In this document: positions 38,773-47,322 of the stretch, piece after piece
Position numbering within the stretch: position 1 is the first letter of the stretch
Layout of the letters: each line of letters starts with the position of its first letter
Assembly (NCBI RefSeq): GCF_021021415.1
Contig: NZ_JAINWJ010000008.1
Coordinates: forward strand, 174,959-238,958
Length of the DNA: 64,000 nucleotides
Source: Martelella mediterranea
GTDB taxonomy: Bacteria > Pseudomonadota > Alphaproteobacteria > Rhizobiales > Rhizobiaceae
Direction of reading: 5' to 3'
Position numbers and translations under genes: made by a program
The notes under the pieces: generated by a model
Seen by the model: the letters and a program-made list of their open reading frames with translations, nothing else
Told to the model about the DNA's origin: nothing
Databases searched by the model: none

Positions 38773-39360
38773 ATGAAGCTGTTCCATGCGCCGGGCGCCT
38801 GTTCCGACGGGATCGTTCTGCTCCTCGACATCATCGGCGTACCATACGAAATTCACGAGCTCGACGTGAGGAAAGGCGATCAGCGCCAGCCCGACTATCT
38901 GGCGATCAACCCGAAGGGCAAGGTTCCCGCGCTCCTGCGCGACGACGGCAGGCTTCTGACCGAGTTTCCGGCGATCGCCTTCTGGCTCGCCCGCAAATAT
39001 CCCGAGGCCGAACTGCTGCCGACGGACGCCGACGACGAGGCAAGAGCGCTGGAACTCCTCGATTTCATCGTCTCCTCGCTCCACATGCGCGGCACGGCGC
39101 TGGTGATGCGGCCATCGGCCTTCGCTACCTCCGCCGAGGCGCAGGAAGAGGTCAAGGCGACAGGCCGGCAAATGGTCGAGAAAGGTCTGGCCCAGCTTGA
39201 GCGGGAACTCGGCGACCGGCCCTTTCTGATGGGCGAGCGCTTCACCCTGCCGGATGCGGCCGCCTATTACCTGCTCGGCTGGCAGCCCCGATTCCAGGTG
39301 CCGCTCGGAAACCGGCTGGAGGCTTACTACGCGCGGCTTTCCAGGCTCTCTCCGGCCTGA
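38773..39360 (+). CDS. Glutathione S-transferase, beta-class-like
   Basis: GST of 195 residues. The N-terminal thioredoxin-fold domain starts MKLFHAPGACSDGIVL, with the beta-class Cys10-Ser11 pair, and contains INPKGKVPALLRDDGRLLTEFPAIAFWLA, the glutathione-binding KVPxL and E-[FS] motif. An all-helical C-terminal domain ends FTLPDAAAYYLLGW. It is the last gene of the TRAP operon. With the FAH gene on the other strand it recalls maleylpyruvate or maleylacetoacetate isomerase partnerships, but no ring-cleavage dioxygenase lies nearby. Confidence 0.9.
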   Translation: MKLFHAPGACSDGIVLLLDIIGVPYEIHELDVRKGDQRQPDYLAINPKGKVPALLRDDGRLLTEFPAIAFWLARKYPEAELLPTDADDEARALELLDFIVSSLHMRGTALVMRPSAFATSAEAQEEVKATGRQMVEKGLAQLERELGDRPFLMGERFTLPDAAAYYLLGWQPRFQVPLGNRLEAYYARLSRLSPA

Positions 39361-39475
39361 GCGTCAAAAGGCTCGGAGCGCGCATTCATAGGCTGAAGCG
39401 CAAGAGACCGGCGCGGTCAATATGATCCCGCCGGCAGGCATCCCTCAGTCGCCTCGGCTCGAGGCCTCCCGGCGA

Positions 39476-40675
39476 TCAAATAGCCTCACCCCGCCACCCC
39501 GGCAGGTAGTCGACCTTGTCCACGCCGGTGAAACGGGCGAGGCGCGCAAGCTCGGCGTCGAGTTTTTCAAAGCGACCGGCGGATGCCCGCACGCCCGGTT
39601 CCAGCCACAGCCTGCGGACATCGAGCGAGCTCCGCTTGCGGTCGGCCTTCATGTCGATCCGTCCGATCATGCGGTCGCCCTCGATCAGGGGAAAGACGTA
39701 ATAGCCATATTGCCGCTTCGGCTCCGGCACGAAGACCTCGATGCGATAGAAAAAGCCGAACAGCCGTTCCGCCCGCGCCCGGTCGCGCAGCAGCGGATCG
39801 AACGGGCTCAAGACGCGCACCCGCGAGGGCGGGTCCGGCACATCGAACAGAACCGGCATCTCCTCGGCAAGCGCCACCGCAGCGCGCGGTCTGCCGCCAT
39901 CGACGGTCTCGACCTGCACCTCGACAAGCCGATCCGTGTTGGCATCCACCCAGGCTTTTGCTTCCTGCGGCGTGACGACCGCGAAAAAGGCGGCGATCTC
40001 GCCGGAGGTCGCGAAGCCGAGGCGGGTGAGCGCGGCGCGGCAGGCCCAGTCGACGAATTCCGCGTGATCGACCTCCCCAAGGCGATACCGGTCGGGTATC
40101 ACCCGCTCAGCCAGATCGTAGGCCTTCTGGAAATTCTGCCTGTGGCAGATCGCGAAATGGCCGGTGCGCCAGTGATATTCCAGCGCGGTCTTGGCGGGAT
40201 GCCAGTTCCACCAGCCGCCGGAAACGTGATCTTCCTGCTTCAGCGCGCGCGCGAAGATCGGACCGTTCGCCCGCACCTGTTCATAGGTGTGCTCGAACGC
40301 GGCGGCAAAGTCCTCCCCGTGCCATTTGCGCCAGCGCTCCTGCAGACGTTCCTCCTCGCGCCGGAAACGGTGTTTCCAATAGGGATAGAACCGCACCGGA
40401 ATGATGGAGGCATCGTGGGTCCAGTGCTCGAACAGCGCCCGGTCGCGTTCCAGAAGCGCCGTCAGATGCGCGCGGCGAAAGGTCTGGTTGCGCGAAAACA
40501 GGATTAGGTCATGCGCGCGCTCGACCGTGCGGATCGAGTCGACCTGCACGAAGCCGATCGTCTCGATCAGATCGAGAAGCCCGGCCTTGTCCATCGCCCT
40601 GCCGGGCGGCGCAGACAGGCCCTGTCGGGCGAGGAAAATGCGCCGGGCATCGGCGTTGGAGATCGTTCTTACCAT
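39476..40675 (-). CDS. YcaQ-like DNA glycosylase (winged-helix, HTH_42 family)
   Basis: Protein of 399 residues of the YcaQ/AZL family, whose studied members unhook DNA interstrand crosslinks and remove bulky N7-alkylguanine. The start MVRTISNADARRIFLARQGL is typical, and the catalytic QxD motif is QVDSI at residues 44-46, the variant form of QxQ. Later motifs: FEHWTHDASIIP, GGWWNWHPAKTALEYHWRTG, LSPFDPLLRDRARAERLFGFFYRIEVFVPEPKRQYGYYVFPLI. ATG 40675 is preferred over a codon nine residues upstream. The E. coli enzyme acts on mustard-type crosslinks; the substrate here is unproven. Confidence 0.9.
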   Translation of the reverse strand: MVRTISNADARRIFLARQGLSAPPGRAMDKAGLLDLIETIGFVQVDSIRTVERAHDLILFSRNQTFRRAHLTALLERDRALFEHWTHDASIIPVRFYPYWKHRFRREEERLQERWRKWHGEDFAAAFEHTYEQVRANGPIFARALKQEDHVSGGWWNWHPAKTALEYHWRTGHFAICHRQNFQKAYDLAERVIPDRYRLGEVDHAEFVDWACRAALTRLGFATSGEIAAFFAVVTPQEAKAWVDANTDRLVEVQVETVDGGRPRAAVALAEEMPVLFDVPDPPSRVRVLSPFDPLLRDRARAERLFGFFYRIEVFVPEPKRQYGYYVFPLIEGDRMIGRIDMKADRKRSSLDVRRLWLEPGVRASAGRFEKLDAELARLARFTGVDKVDYLPGWRGEAI

Positions 40676-40914
40676 CAGGCAACGGTAGAACGATTCGGAC
40701 AAAATAGGAACAAATGTTCATTGCCGGATTTTCACGGGCAATGAATCGAGACCGGCGTGATCCCGGTTTCCACCCAAAAATCGAGAAGCCTCCTGAAGCA
40801 CTACATGAACGGTTAAGCAGCGCAAAATCTCGAAAAGCGTTACAAGCGATATTGCAACTTAAGATTGCATCTACATATCATCAATCGCGTCAAGAACAAT
40901 CAGGAGACATGATA

Positions 40915-41235
40915 ATGGCAAGCGTATTCGTGCCGGCCGCGCCGGTAATCACAAGTATTCAGCCGACCACCTTCTTCAATCAGCCTGCGGCGATCATCAG
41001 CGGGGTGGAGGATCTCAACGGTCTTCCGAGCGGCGACAGCATCCAGGTTCTTATCGTGGATAAGGATCGAGACGAAGTGCTTGGCTCTCCCGTTCAGGTA
41101 AACAGCGATGGCACATGGAGGGTGGCCATCCCTTCCTATCGGGGCGATGAGGCTTACGCGAATGCAGTTGTGATCGATGCAGCGGGGTCTCTCGGCGCCA
41201 CATCGCAACCAAGCGCTCTCTTTATCTTGCCGTAG
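40915..41235 (+). CDS. Orphan single-domain bacterial Ig-like protein
   Basis: Protein of 106 residues whose alternating beta pattern (PVITSIQPTT, AAIISGVEDLNGLPSGDSIQVLIVD, PVQVNSDGTWRVAIPS, AYANAVVIDAAGS) resembles one bacterial Ig-like domain of the type found in tandem in large adhesins. There is no signal peptide, transmembrane segment or partner gene. ATG 40915 is used because AGGAG (40902-40906) is then 8 bases away; an ATG at 40909 is too close. The 240-base region in front is AT-rich and holds repeated ATTGCA words. It could be an independent gene or a domain relic of a larger adhesin. Confidence 0.65.
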   Translation: MASVFVPAAPVITSIQPTTFFNQPAAIISGVEDLNGLPSGDSIQVLIVDKDRDEVLGSPVQVNSDGTWRVAIPSYRGDEAYANAVVIDAAGSLGATSQPSALFILP

Positions 41236-41251
41236 GAAGACAGGCAGTTCC

Positions 41252-41277
41252 AGGGTGCCGGCACAATCCGGCGCCCT
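41252..41277. terminator. Hairpin after the Ig-like gene, no U tract
   Basis: AGGGTGCCGG and CCGGCGCCCT pair over 10 bp (one G-U) around a CACAAT loop, 17 bases after the stop codon. It lacks a T run, so termination strength is uncertain. Confidence 0.45.
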
Positions 41278-41401
41278 GCGCTGTCATCGCAGTCATCAAC
41301 AGACGATCACTTGAGCTCTGCCCTCCGGCCCAGCCTCTGAGGCCCTATCGGAAAACGAATTCGATAGTTATAAGGATGCGGTCTTTACCAGGGGCGTAGT
41401 C

Positions 41402-42079
41402 TTGAAGATCGAATTCACCGAAGCCGGCGTGCGCTTTGAGGGCCGCACGGCGCTTCATCCGCTGACATTGACGCTGACCGAGCATCGTATCGGTATTATC
41501 GGCCTCAACGGCTCTGGCAAGACCACCTTCGCGCGGCTGATCAACGGCCTGACGCAGCCCACGACCGGCGCTGTCGCGGTCAATGGCCGTGATACGGTTG
41601 CCGAAACGCAAGCGGTGATGGCGGATGCGGGCTTTGTGTTCCAGTCGCCGCAGAACCAGATCATCCTGCCAATCCTTCAGGACGATATCGAACTGGGGTT
41701 GAAGGCGCGCGGCGTTGCCAAGGCGGAGGTCGCCAAACGCGCGCAGGACGCGCTCGCCCGGCTCGGCATCGCCCACCTCGCCAGACGCCGCGCCCATGAG
41801 CTTTCCGGCGGCGAGCTTCAGCTCGCAGCCCTTGCCGCCGTGCTTGCCACCCGGCCCTCGCTGGTGATCCTCGACGAGCCGACCAACCAGCTCGATCTCA
41901 AGAACCGTCGCCGCGTCGCCGATACGATCGCGGCGCTTGACGAGGATGTCATCATCATCTCCCACGACCTATCCATTCTGGGTGGTTACGAGCGGGTCCT
42001 GCTGTTTCACGAGGGCCGGCTTGCCGGAGACGGCGCGCCGGAAGACGTGATCGCGCGATACGAGGCGATGAACCGCTGA
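41402..42079 (+). CDS. bioM: Biotin ECF transporter ATPase BioM
   Basis: ABC ATPase of 225 residues of the energy-coupling-factor (CbiO-like) type. Walker A GLNGSGKTTFARL (33-41), Q-loop FVFQSPQNQI, signature LSGGELQLAALAAVLA and Walker B LVILDEPTNQLD, then IISHDLSILGGYERVLLFHEG. The start is TTG 41402 with AGGGGCG upstream; no in-frame ATG lies near. With bioN and bioY it forms the biotin importer, and all three genes overlap. I saw no clear BioR box in front; only a partial TTATAA-type match at about 41367. Confidence 0.92.
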   Translation: MKIEFTEAGVRFEGRTALHPLTLTLTEHRIGIIGLNGSGKTTFARLINGLTQPTTGAVAVNGRDTVAETQAVMADAGFVFQSPQNQIILPILQDDIELGLKARGVAKAEVAKRAQDALARLGIAHLARRRAHELSGGELQLAALAAVLATRPSLVILDEPTNQLDLKNRRRVADTIAALDEDVIIISHDLSILGGYERVLLFHEGRLAGDGAPEDVIARYEAMNR

Positions 42080-42699
42080 TGCAATCGCTCTATGTCGAAG
42101 CAGACAGTATTCTCCATCGCGCGGCCCCGGGCGTGAAGCTTGGTGGGCTGGTCGTCTTTTCGCTCGCCGTGTTCTTCACGGCAAACCTGTGGGGGCTGGC
42201 CGGTTTCGCCGCCCTCGCGGCGTTCGTCTATTTCACCCTGCCGATCAGACTGCGTCCGGCTCTGGTCCGGCTGGTGCCGATGGCGTTTGCCGTCCTGCTC
42301 GTCGGCGGCTTCAGCCTGATCTTCAACCCGTGGGAGCAGGCGCTGGTCTCCGTTCTCAGGCTTTCGGCGCTGATGCTGGCGGCGGCCGCCATCACGGCGG
42401 CGACCTCCGTGCCGGACTTTATCGACACGATCACGCGCGCCGCCCGGCCGCTCGAGAAGACCGGGCTGGTGCGCGCGGCCGATATCGGGCTTGCGGTCGG
42501 GCTTGTCATCCGCTTCGTGCCGGATATTCTCTCCCGCTACGGCGCGATCCGCGATGCCCACCGGGCCCGGGGGATACGGTTTCGCCCGAGGGGCGCGATT
42601 GTCCCACTGATCATCTTGACCCTGCGCGATGCCGACAGTATCGCCGACGCCATCGATGCCCGCGGCATTCGCGGAGAAGACAGAAGGAACGTCAAATGA
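42079..42699 (+). CDS. bioN: Biotin ECF transporter T-component BioN
   Basis: Energy-coupling membrane component of 206 residues with five to six helices. N-terminal HRAAPGVKLGGLVVFSLAVFF and the ECF-T family coupling motifs near the C-terminus, YGAIRDAHRARGIRFRPRG and DADSIADAIDARGIRG, where Ala-Arg-Gly contacts the ATPase. Its ATG overlaps the bioM stop by one base; its stop overlaps the bioY start by four. Confidence 0.92.
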   Translation: MQSLYVEADSILHRAAPGVKLGGLVVFSLAVFFTANLWGLAGFAALAAFVYFTLPIRLRPALVRLVPMAFAVLLVGGFSLIFNPWEQALVSVLRLSALMLAAAAITAATSVPDFIDTITRAARPLEKTGLVRAADIGLAVGLVIRFVPDILSRYGAIRDAHRARGIRFRPRGAIVPLIILTLRDADSIADAIDARGIRGEDRRNVK

Positions 42700-43268
42700 A
42701 CTCGCGTGATCTGGTTCTGGTGTCGCTTTTCGCGGCCATCATCGTGGCGCTCGGCCTGCTGCCGGCCATACCGCTTGCCTTCATTCCCGTACCGATCACC
42801 GCGCAGACGCTCGGCGTCATGCTCGCCGGTCTGATCCTCGGGCGCAGGCGCGGCGCGGCCGCGGTGCTCGTGGTGTTCGTGCTGGTCGCGATCGGCCTTC
42901 CCGTGCTTGCCGGCGGGCGCGGCGGCCTCGGCAGTTTCGCGGCTCCGACGGCAGGCTTCCTCATCGGCTGGCTGCCGGCTGCCTATGTCGCGGGCGCGCT
43001 TGCCGAATATGCGGCGGAAACCGATCATGCGTTGCGCCAGACCTTCGGCTTCTTCATCGCGGCGTTCGCCGGCGGCATCGTGGTCGTCTATTTCTTCGGC
43101 ATCGCCTGGCTCGCCTATGGCGTCGGCATGGGCATTTCCCCTGCCGTCGCAGGTTCGATGGGCTTCATTCCGGGCGATATCATCAAGGCGGTGCTGGCGG
43201 CGCTGGCGGCGCGCGCGGTGATGGTCGGCTATCCGCTGCTGCCGAAAAGCCTCTCCCACGAGGCCTGA
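42696..43268 (+). CDS. bioY: Biotin transporter substrate-capture protein BioY
   Basis: S-component of 190 residues with six helices that binds biotin. Family signatures: IPLAFIPVPITAQTLGVMLAGLILGRRRGAAAV, LPVLAGGRGGLGSFAAPTAGFLIGWLPAAYVAG and FIPGDIIKAVLAALAARAV near the end. It is the last gene of a tightly overlapping bioMNY operon. Confidence 0.95.
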   Translation: MNSRDLVLVSLFAAIIVALGLLPAIPLAFIPVPITAQTLGVMLAGLILGRRRGAAAVLVVFVLVAIGLPVLAGGRGGLGSFAAPTAGFLIGWLPAAYVAGALAEYAAETDHALRQTFGFFIAAFAGGIVVVYFFGIAWLAYGVGMGISPAVAGSMGFIPGDIIKAVLAALAARAVMVGYPLLPKSLSHEA

Positions 43269-43302
43269 TTTCTCAAGCGCGGAGGCGTCTGCCGGTTCCG
43301 CT

Positions 43303-43701
43303 TCAGTCGAGAAACGAAAACAGCCAGTCCCGCGTCGCTTCCGGCAGCGGGGCCGGTTCGCCGTTGACGCGGTTTACGGCCGTCCACAGCAGTTCGACCT
43401 CGGCGGCGATGTGATTACCGGACTGCACCGCGACATTGAAGCCGATCGACTTGCCGCCGATCTTGGCCGCGCGCACCACCAGATCCGCCGTCTCGCCGTT
43501 CTTCAGCCCGCGATAAAACGTGCAGCCGACCTTGCGCACCACATAGGCGGGTTCGTTCTCCACTTCCGGACGGTACTGCCAGAACCGCGCAAGGGCTTCC
43601 TCGGCATGCTCGATATAGGCGGCGGTGTGCATGCGCCCATGCATGTCGATATCGCGATAGGGAACGCGAAGTTCCGTTCTTTCAGGATGAAGCTCATCCA
43701 T
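43303..43701 (-). CDS. Acyl-CoA thioesterase (4HBT hot-dog fold)
   Basis: Hot-dog protein of 132 residues of the YbgC/4-hydroxybenzoyl-CoA thioesterase type. The catalytic segment VPYRDIDMHGRMHTAAYIEHAEEALARFW has the usual Asp (DxDxxGHxx with His replaced by Arg), followed by KVGCTFYRGLKNGETADLVVRAAKIGGKSIGFNVAV. The ATG at 43701 (GGAAGGTG upstream) is preferred. It would hydrolyse a short acyl-CoA; substrate unknown. Convergent with bioY. Confidence 0.85.
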   Translation of the reverse strand: MDELHPERTELRVPYRDIDMHGRMHTAAYIEHAEEALARFWQYRPEVENEPAYVVRKVGCTFYRGLKNGETADLVVRAAKIGGKSIGFNVAVQSGNHIAAEVELLWTAVNRVNGEPAPLPEATRDWLFSFLD

Positions 43702-43935
43702 CGGCCACACCTTCCCGGCGCAAGAGGCGCCGTTACGCACGTTTTCACCGGCTCCTCGCAAGCACGCAGATGCGCTGCAATGCGAAAAAGCTCAGCACTC
43801 TATAGAACCTTTCCAAGTCAAACGCCATGATATGGTTATCTGATGGTTAGCGGAGACGACCATGCTTGACTTGCAATCGCGCCGGGGCGCATTACCTTGC
43901 CGGAACGAAAACGCGATGATCGGAGAGGCCAGACC

Positions 43936-44190
43936 ATGACGGAAGCAACGAAACCGACCGATGTGACCGGCCTCAGCTTCGAGCGCGCCGTCGAGGAACT
44001 CGAATCGATCGTCGCACGGCTGGAGCGCGGCGACGTCGCACTGGAAGAATCCATCAAGATCTATGAACGCGGCGAGGCCCTGAAGAAGCATTGCGAAAAG
44101 CTGCTGAGCGCGGCGGAAGCCCGGGTCGAGAAGATCCGCCTCGATCGCGATGGCAAGCCGGCGGGAACTGAACCGCTGGACCCACAATAG
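43936..44190 (+). CDS. xseB: Exodeoxyribonuclease VII small subunit
   Basis: XseB of 84 residues. The signature [45 protein letters not shown] is the whole-family pattern. It joins with XseA, encoded elsewhere, to degrade single-stranded DNA. The ATG at 43936 was chosen as the family start; an in-frame codon at 43897 would add 13 residues. In many alphaproteobacteria xseB lies just before an isoprenoid gene and dxs; here a pirin gene intervenes. Confidence 0.95.
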   Translation: MTEATKPTDVTGLSFERAVEELESIVARLERGDVALEESIKIYERGEALKKHCEKLLSAAEARVEKIRLDRDGKPAGTEPLDPQ

Positions 44191-44224
44191 AGATCGGCGC
44201 GCACCGGCGCCCGGAGTAACGGAC

Positions 44225-45154
44225 ATGTCGTTTTTTCCCGGCAAGGACCCCGAATTCGGCGATGCCGAAAGCTGCAATGCCGTCACACAGCTCATCATTC
44301 CTCGCACCAGCGATATCGGCGGCTTCGAAGTGCGGCGCGCGCTGCCGACAATCAAGCGCCGGCTCGTCGGCCCGTTCATCTTCTTCGACCGCATGGGCCC
44401 GGCCCGTTTCGGCGGTCATGGCGAGGCGCTCGACGTCAAGCCGCACCCCCATATCGGGCTTTCGACCGTCACCTACCTGACCTCCGGCGAGATCGGCCAT
44501 CGCGACACGCTTGGCAACCACACCGTCATTCGTCCCGGCGACGTCAACCTGATGACGGCGGGGCGCGGCATCGTCCACTCCGAGCGCACGCCCGACGACC
44601 TGCGCCTGCGTCCGCATGCGCTGTCCGGCGTCCAGACCTGGCTCGCCCTTCCGGAACGCGACGAGGAGATCGACCCGAGCTTCGGCCATACCGAGAAGAA
44701 CGCGCTTCCGATCATTTCGGAGACCGGCGTCAGCGGGCGCCTCGTGCTCGGCCATTTCTGCGGCATGAAGGCCGATGTGAAGACCCACACCGATACGCTT
44801 CTGGCCGATATCGCGCTGCCCCCCGGCGCCCGACTCTCGTTTCCGGCGGAGCATGAGGAACGCGCGATCTATATCCTTGAAGGCCAGTTGGGCGTTGCCG
44901 GCGACGTGTTCGATGCCGAGCAATTGCTGGTGCTCGCCCCCAACGATCCGATCACAATCGAGGGAGCGGGGGAACACGGATGCCGCCTCATGCTTTTAGG
45001 TGGAGAGGCGTTGGAAAAACCGCGCCATATCTGGTGGAATTTCGTGTCTTCCTCGAAGGAACGGATAGAACAGGCAAAGGAAGACTGGCGGCAGGGCCGG
45101 TTCGGACTGGTGCCGGGCGACGAGAAGGAATTTGTTCCTTTGCCCGAACGCTGA
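44225..45154 (+). CDS. Pirin family protein
   Basis: Cupin-type pirin of 309 residues. The metal site is in VKPHPHIGLSTVTYLTSGEIGHRDTLGNHTVIRPGDVNLMTAGRGIVHSE, with three histidines and one glutamate; the C-terminal cupin has LSFPAEHEERAIYILEGQLGV. The last segment, EKPRHIWWNFVSSSKERIEQAKEDW, is typical. Pirins are iron proteins with quercetinase or regulatory roles. It lies between xseB and dxs, starting 34 bases after xseB, and is probably co-transcribed. The ATG at 44225 gives MSFFPGKDPEF. Confidence 0.93.
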   Translation: MSFFPGKDPEFGDAESCNAVTQLIIPRTSDIGGFEVRRALPTIKRRLVGPFIFFDRMGPARFGGHGEALDVKPHPHIGLSTVTYLTSGEIGHRDTLGNHTVIRPGDVNLMTAGRGIVHSERTPDDLRLRPHALSGVQTWLALPERDEEIDPSFGHTEKNALPIISETGVSGRLVLGHFCGMKADVKTHTDTLLADIALPPGARLSFPAEHEERAIYILEGQLGVAGDVFDAEQLLVLAPNDPITIEGAGEHGCRLMLLGGEALEKPRHIWWNFVSSSKERIEQAKEDWRQGRFGLVPGDEKEFVPLPER

Positions 45155-45303
45155 AATTCGCTAGAAACGATTTAGGACGCGTCCAGATGGCTGCCGGTTT
45201 TCCGGCCCGTCACGCGTGAAAACAAGAAAAGAGAGCATTTCCGGCTTGTGCCGCAGATGCTTCAGGCAGGAACAACGTCTTTCAGGGCGTATGAGGCTCC
45301 ACA

Positions 45304-47223
45304 GTGACGCTACCGTCAAAAACCTCCATTCTCGACCGGATCAGGCTGCCCGAGGACCTTCGCGAGATCCACGACCGCGACCTCCCGCAGCTTGCCGAGG
45401 AAGTCCGCGCTGAGATGATTTCATCCGTCTCGCGCACCGGCGGGCATCTCGGCGCAGGCCTTGGCGTGGTCGAGCTGACGATCGCGATCCACAAGGTGTT
45501 CAACACGCCGGACGACCGGCTGATCTTCGATGTCGGCCACCAGTGCTACCCGCACAAGATCCTGACGGGACGGCGCGAGCGGATGTCGACGCTGCGTCAG
45601 GAAAACGGCATTTCCGGCTTCACCCGGCGCGCAGAAAGCGAATACGACCCCTTCGGCGCCGGCCACTCCTCCACCTCGATTTCCGCCGGCCTCGGCATGG
45701 CGGTCGCCTCGAAACTGCAGGATCATCCCCGCAATGTGATCTCCGTGATCGGCGACGGCGCGATGTCGGCCGGCATGGCCTATGAGGCGCTCAATAATGC
45801 CGGTGCGCTCGGCGCACGACAGATTGTGATCCTCAACGACAACGACATGTCGATTGCCCGCCCGACCGGGGCGATGAGCGCCTATCTGGCGCGGCTTGCC
45901 TCCGGCAAGACCTATCTCGAGGTCCGCGATTTCGGCAAGCGGCTGACCTCTTATCTCGGCAAGTCGATCGAAAGCGCGATCTCGCGCGCCGTCGGCCATG
46001 CGCGCGGCTATGTCACCGGCGGCACCATGTTCGAGGAGCTCGGCTTCTACCATATCGGTCCGATCGACGGCCACTCCTTCGATCACCTCCTGCCGGTGCT
46101 GCGCAATGCCCGCGACAATGCCCGCGGCCCGGTGCTGATTCATGTCGTGACCCAGAAGGGCAAGGGCTATGCGCCCGCCGAAGCCGCCGCCGACAAGTGC
46201 CATGCCGTCAGCCGGTTCGATGTCGTCACCGGCCATCAGGCGAAATCCAAGCCCAACGCGCCGAGCTATACGTCCGTGTTCGCCAAGGCGCTGATCGAAG
46301 AAGCGCGCAACGACAAGGATGTGGTGGCGATCACCGCCGCCATGCCGTCCGGCACCGGCCTCGACAAATTCGAGGAAGTCTATCCGAACCGGATTTTCGA
46401 TGTCGGCATCGCCGAACAGCACGCCGTGACCTTTGCCGCAGGCCTTGCGAGCGAAGGCATCAAGCCGTTCTGCGCGCTCTATTCCACCTTCCTGCAGCGC
46501 GGCTATGACCAGGTGGTCCACGATGTCGCGATCCAGGGCCTGCCGGTGCGCTTCCCGATCGACCGCGCCGGCTTCGTCGGCGCCGACGGGCCGACCCATG
46601 CGGGCTCGTTCGACACGACCTATCTCGCCACCCTGCCCGGTTTCGTGGTGATGGCGGCCGGCGACGAGGCGGAGCTGATGCATATGGTGCGCACCGCCGC
46701 CGCCTATGACGAGGGTCCGATCTCGTTCCGCTACCCGCGCGGCGAAGGCACCGGCGTGGTACTGCCGGAGCGCGGCGAGATACTCGAAATCGGCAAGGGC
46801 CGGATCATTTCCGAAGGCTCCAAGGTGGCGCTCCTGTCTTTCGGCACCCGGCTCGGGGAATGTCGCGAGGCGGCGACGGTTCTGAACGCCGCCGGCCTTT
46901 CAACCACGGTTGCCGATGCCCGTTTCGCCAAACCGCTCGATCACGACCTGATCCGTCAGCTCGCCGCCCATCACGAAGTGCTGGTGACGATCGAGGAAGG
47001 GGCCGTCGGCGGTTTCGGCGCCCATGTGGTCCAGTTCCTTTCCAATGAGGGCCTGCTTGATCATGGCTTGCGCGTGCGCCAGATGGTGCTGCCGGATATC
47101 TGGATGGAACAGGCCAAGCCCGAGGATATGTATGCCAAGGCCGGCCTTGATCGCGACGGCATCGTGGAAACCGTGTTCCGCGCACTCGGCCGTCACGGCG
47201 TTTCGACCGGCACGGTCGGCTGA
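45304..47223 (+). CDS. dxs: 1-deoxy-D-xylulose-5-phosphate synthase
   Basis: First enzyme of the MEP isoprenoid pathway, 639 residues. Signatures: [36 protein letters not shown], the thiamine motif [45 protein letters not shown] and [18 protein letters not shown]. The start is a GTG at 45304 with GGGCGTATGAGG upstream. It is followed by tlyA (99 bases), a conserved pairing in bacteria. Confidence 0.97.
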   Translation: MTLPSKTSILDRIRLPEDLREIHDRDLPQLAEEVRAEMISSVSRTGGHLGAGLGVVELTIAIHKVFNTPDDRLIFDVGHQCYPHKILTGRRERMSTLRQENGISGFTRRAESEYDPFGAGHSSTSISAGLGMAVASKLQDHPRNVISVIGDGAMSAGMAYEALNNAGALGARQIVILNDNDMSIARPTGAMSAYLARLASGKTYLEVRDFGKRLTSYLGKSIESAISRAVGHARGYVTGGTMFEELGFYHIGPIDGHSFDHLLPVLRNARDNARGPVLIHVVTQKGKGYAPAEAAADKCHAVSRFDVVTGHQAKSKPNAPSYTSVFAKALIEEARNDKDVVAITAAMPSGTGLDKFEEVYPNRIFDVGIAEQHAVTFAAGLASEGIKPFCALYSTFLQRGYDQVVHDVAIQGLPVRFPIDRAGFVGADGPTHAGSFDTTYLATLPGFVVMAAGDEAELMHMVRTAAAYDEGPISFRYPRGEGTGVVLPERGEILEIGKGRIISEGSKVALLSFGTRLGECREAATVLNAAGLSTTVADARFAKPLDHDLIRQLAAHHEVLVTIEEGAVGGFGAHVVQFLSNEGLLDHGLRVRQMVLPDIWMEQAKPEDMYAKAGLDRDGIVETVFRALGRHGVSTGTVG

Positions 47224-47322
47224 GCGCAACGGCCCGAAAATCGGTACGACTTTCGGAAAGCACGATGCGTCGTTTCAATGGATTATCTTGCGCCGGCCGC
47301 CAAAAGCGTCCATGGAGCGGCC

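Noticed and set aside
41355..41375. Possible BioR box before bioM
   Set aside because: Only part of the sequence (around TTATAA) fits the TTATnnATAA-type consensus as I recall it and symmetry is poor; not enough to call a site.
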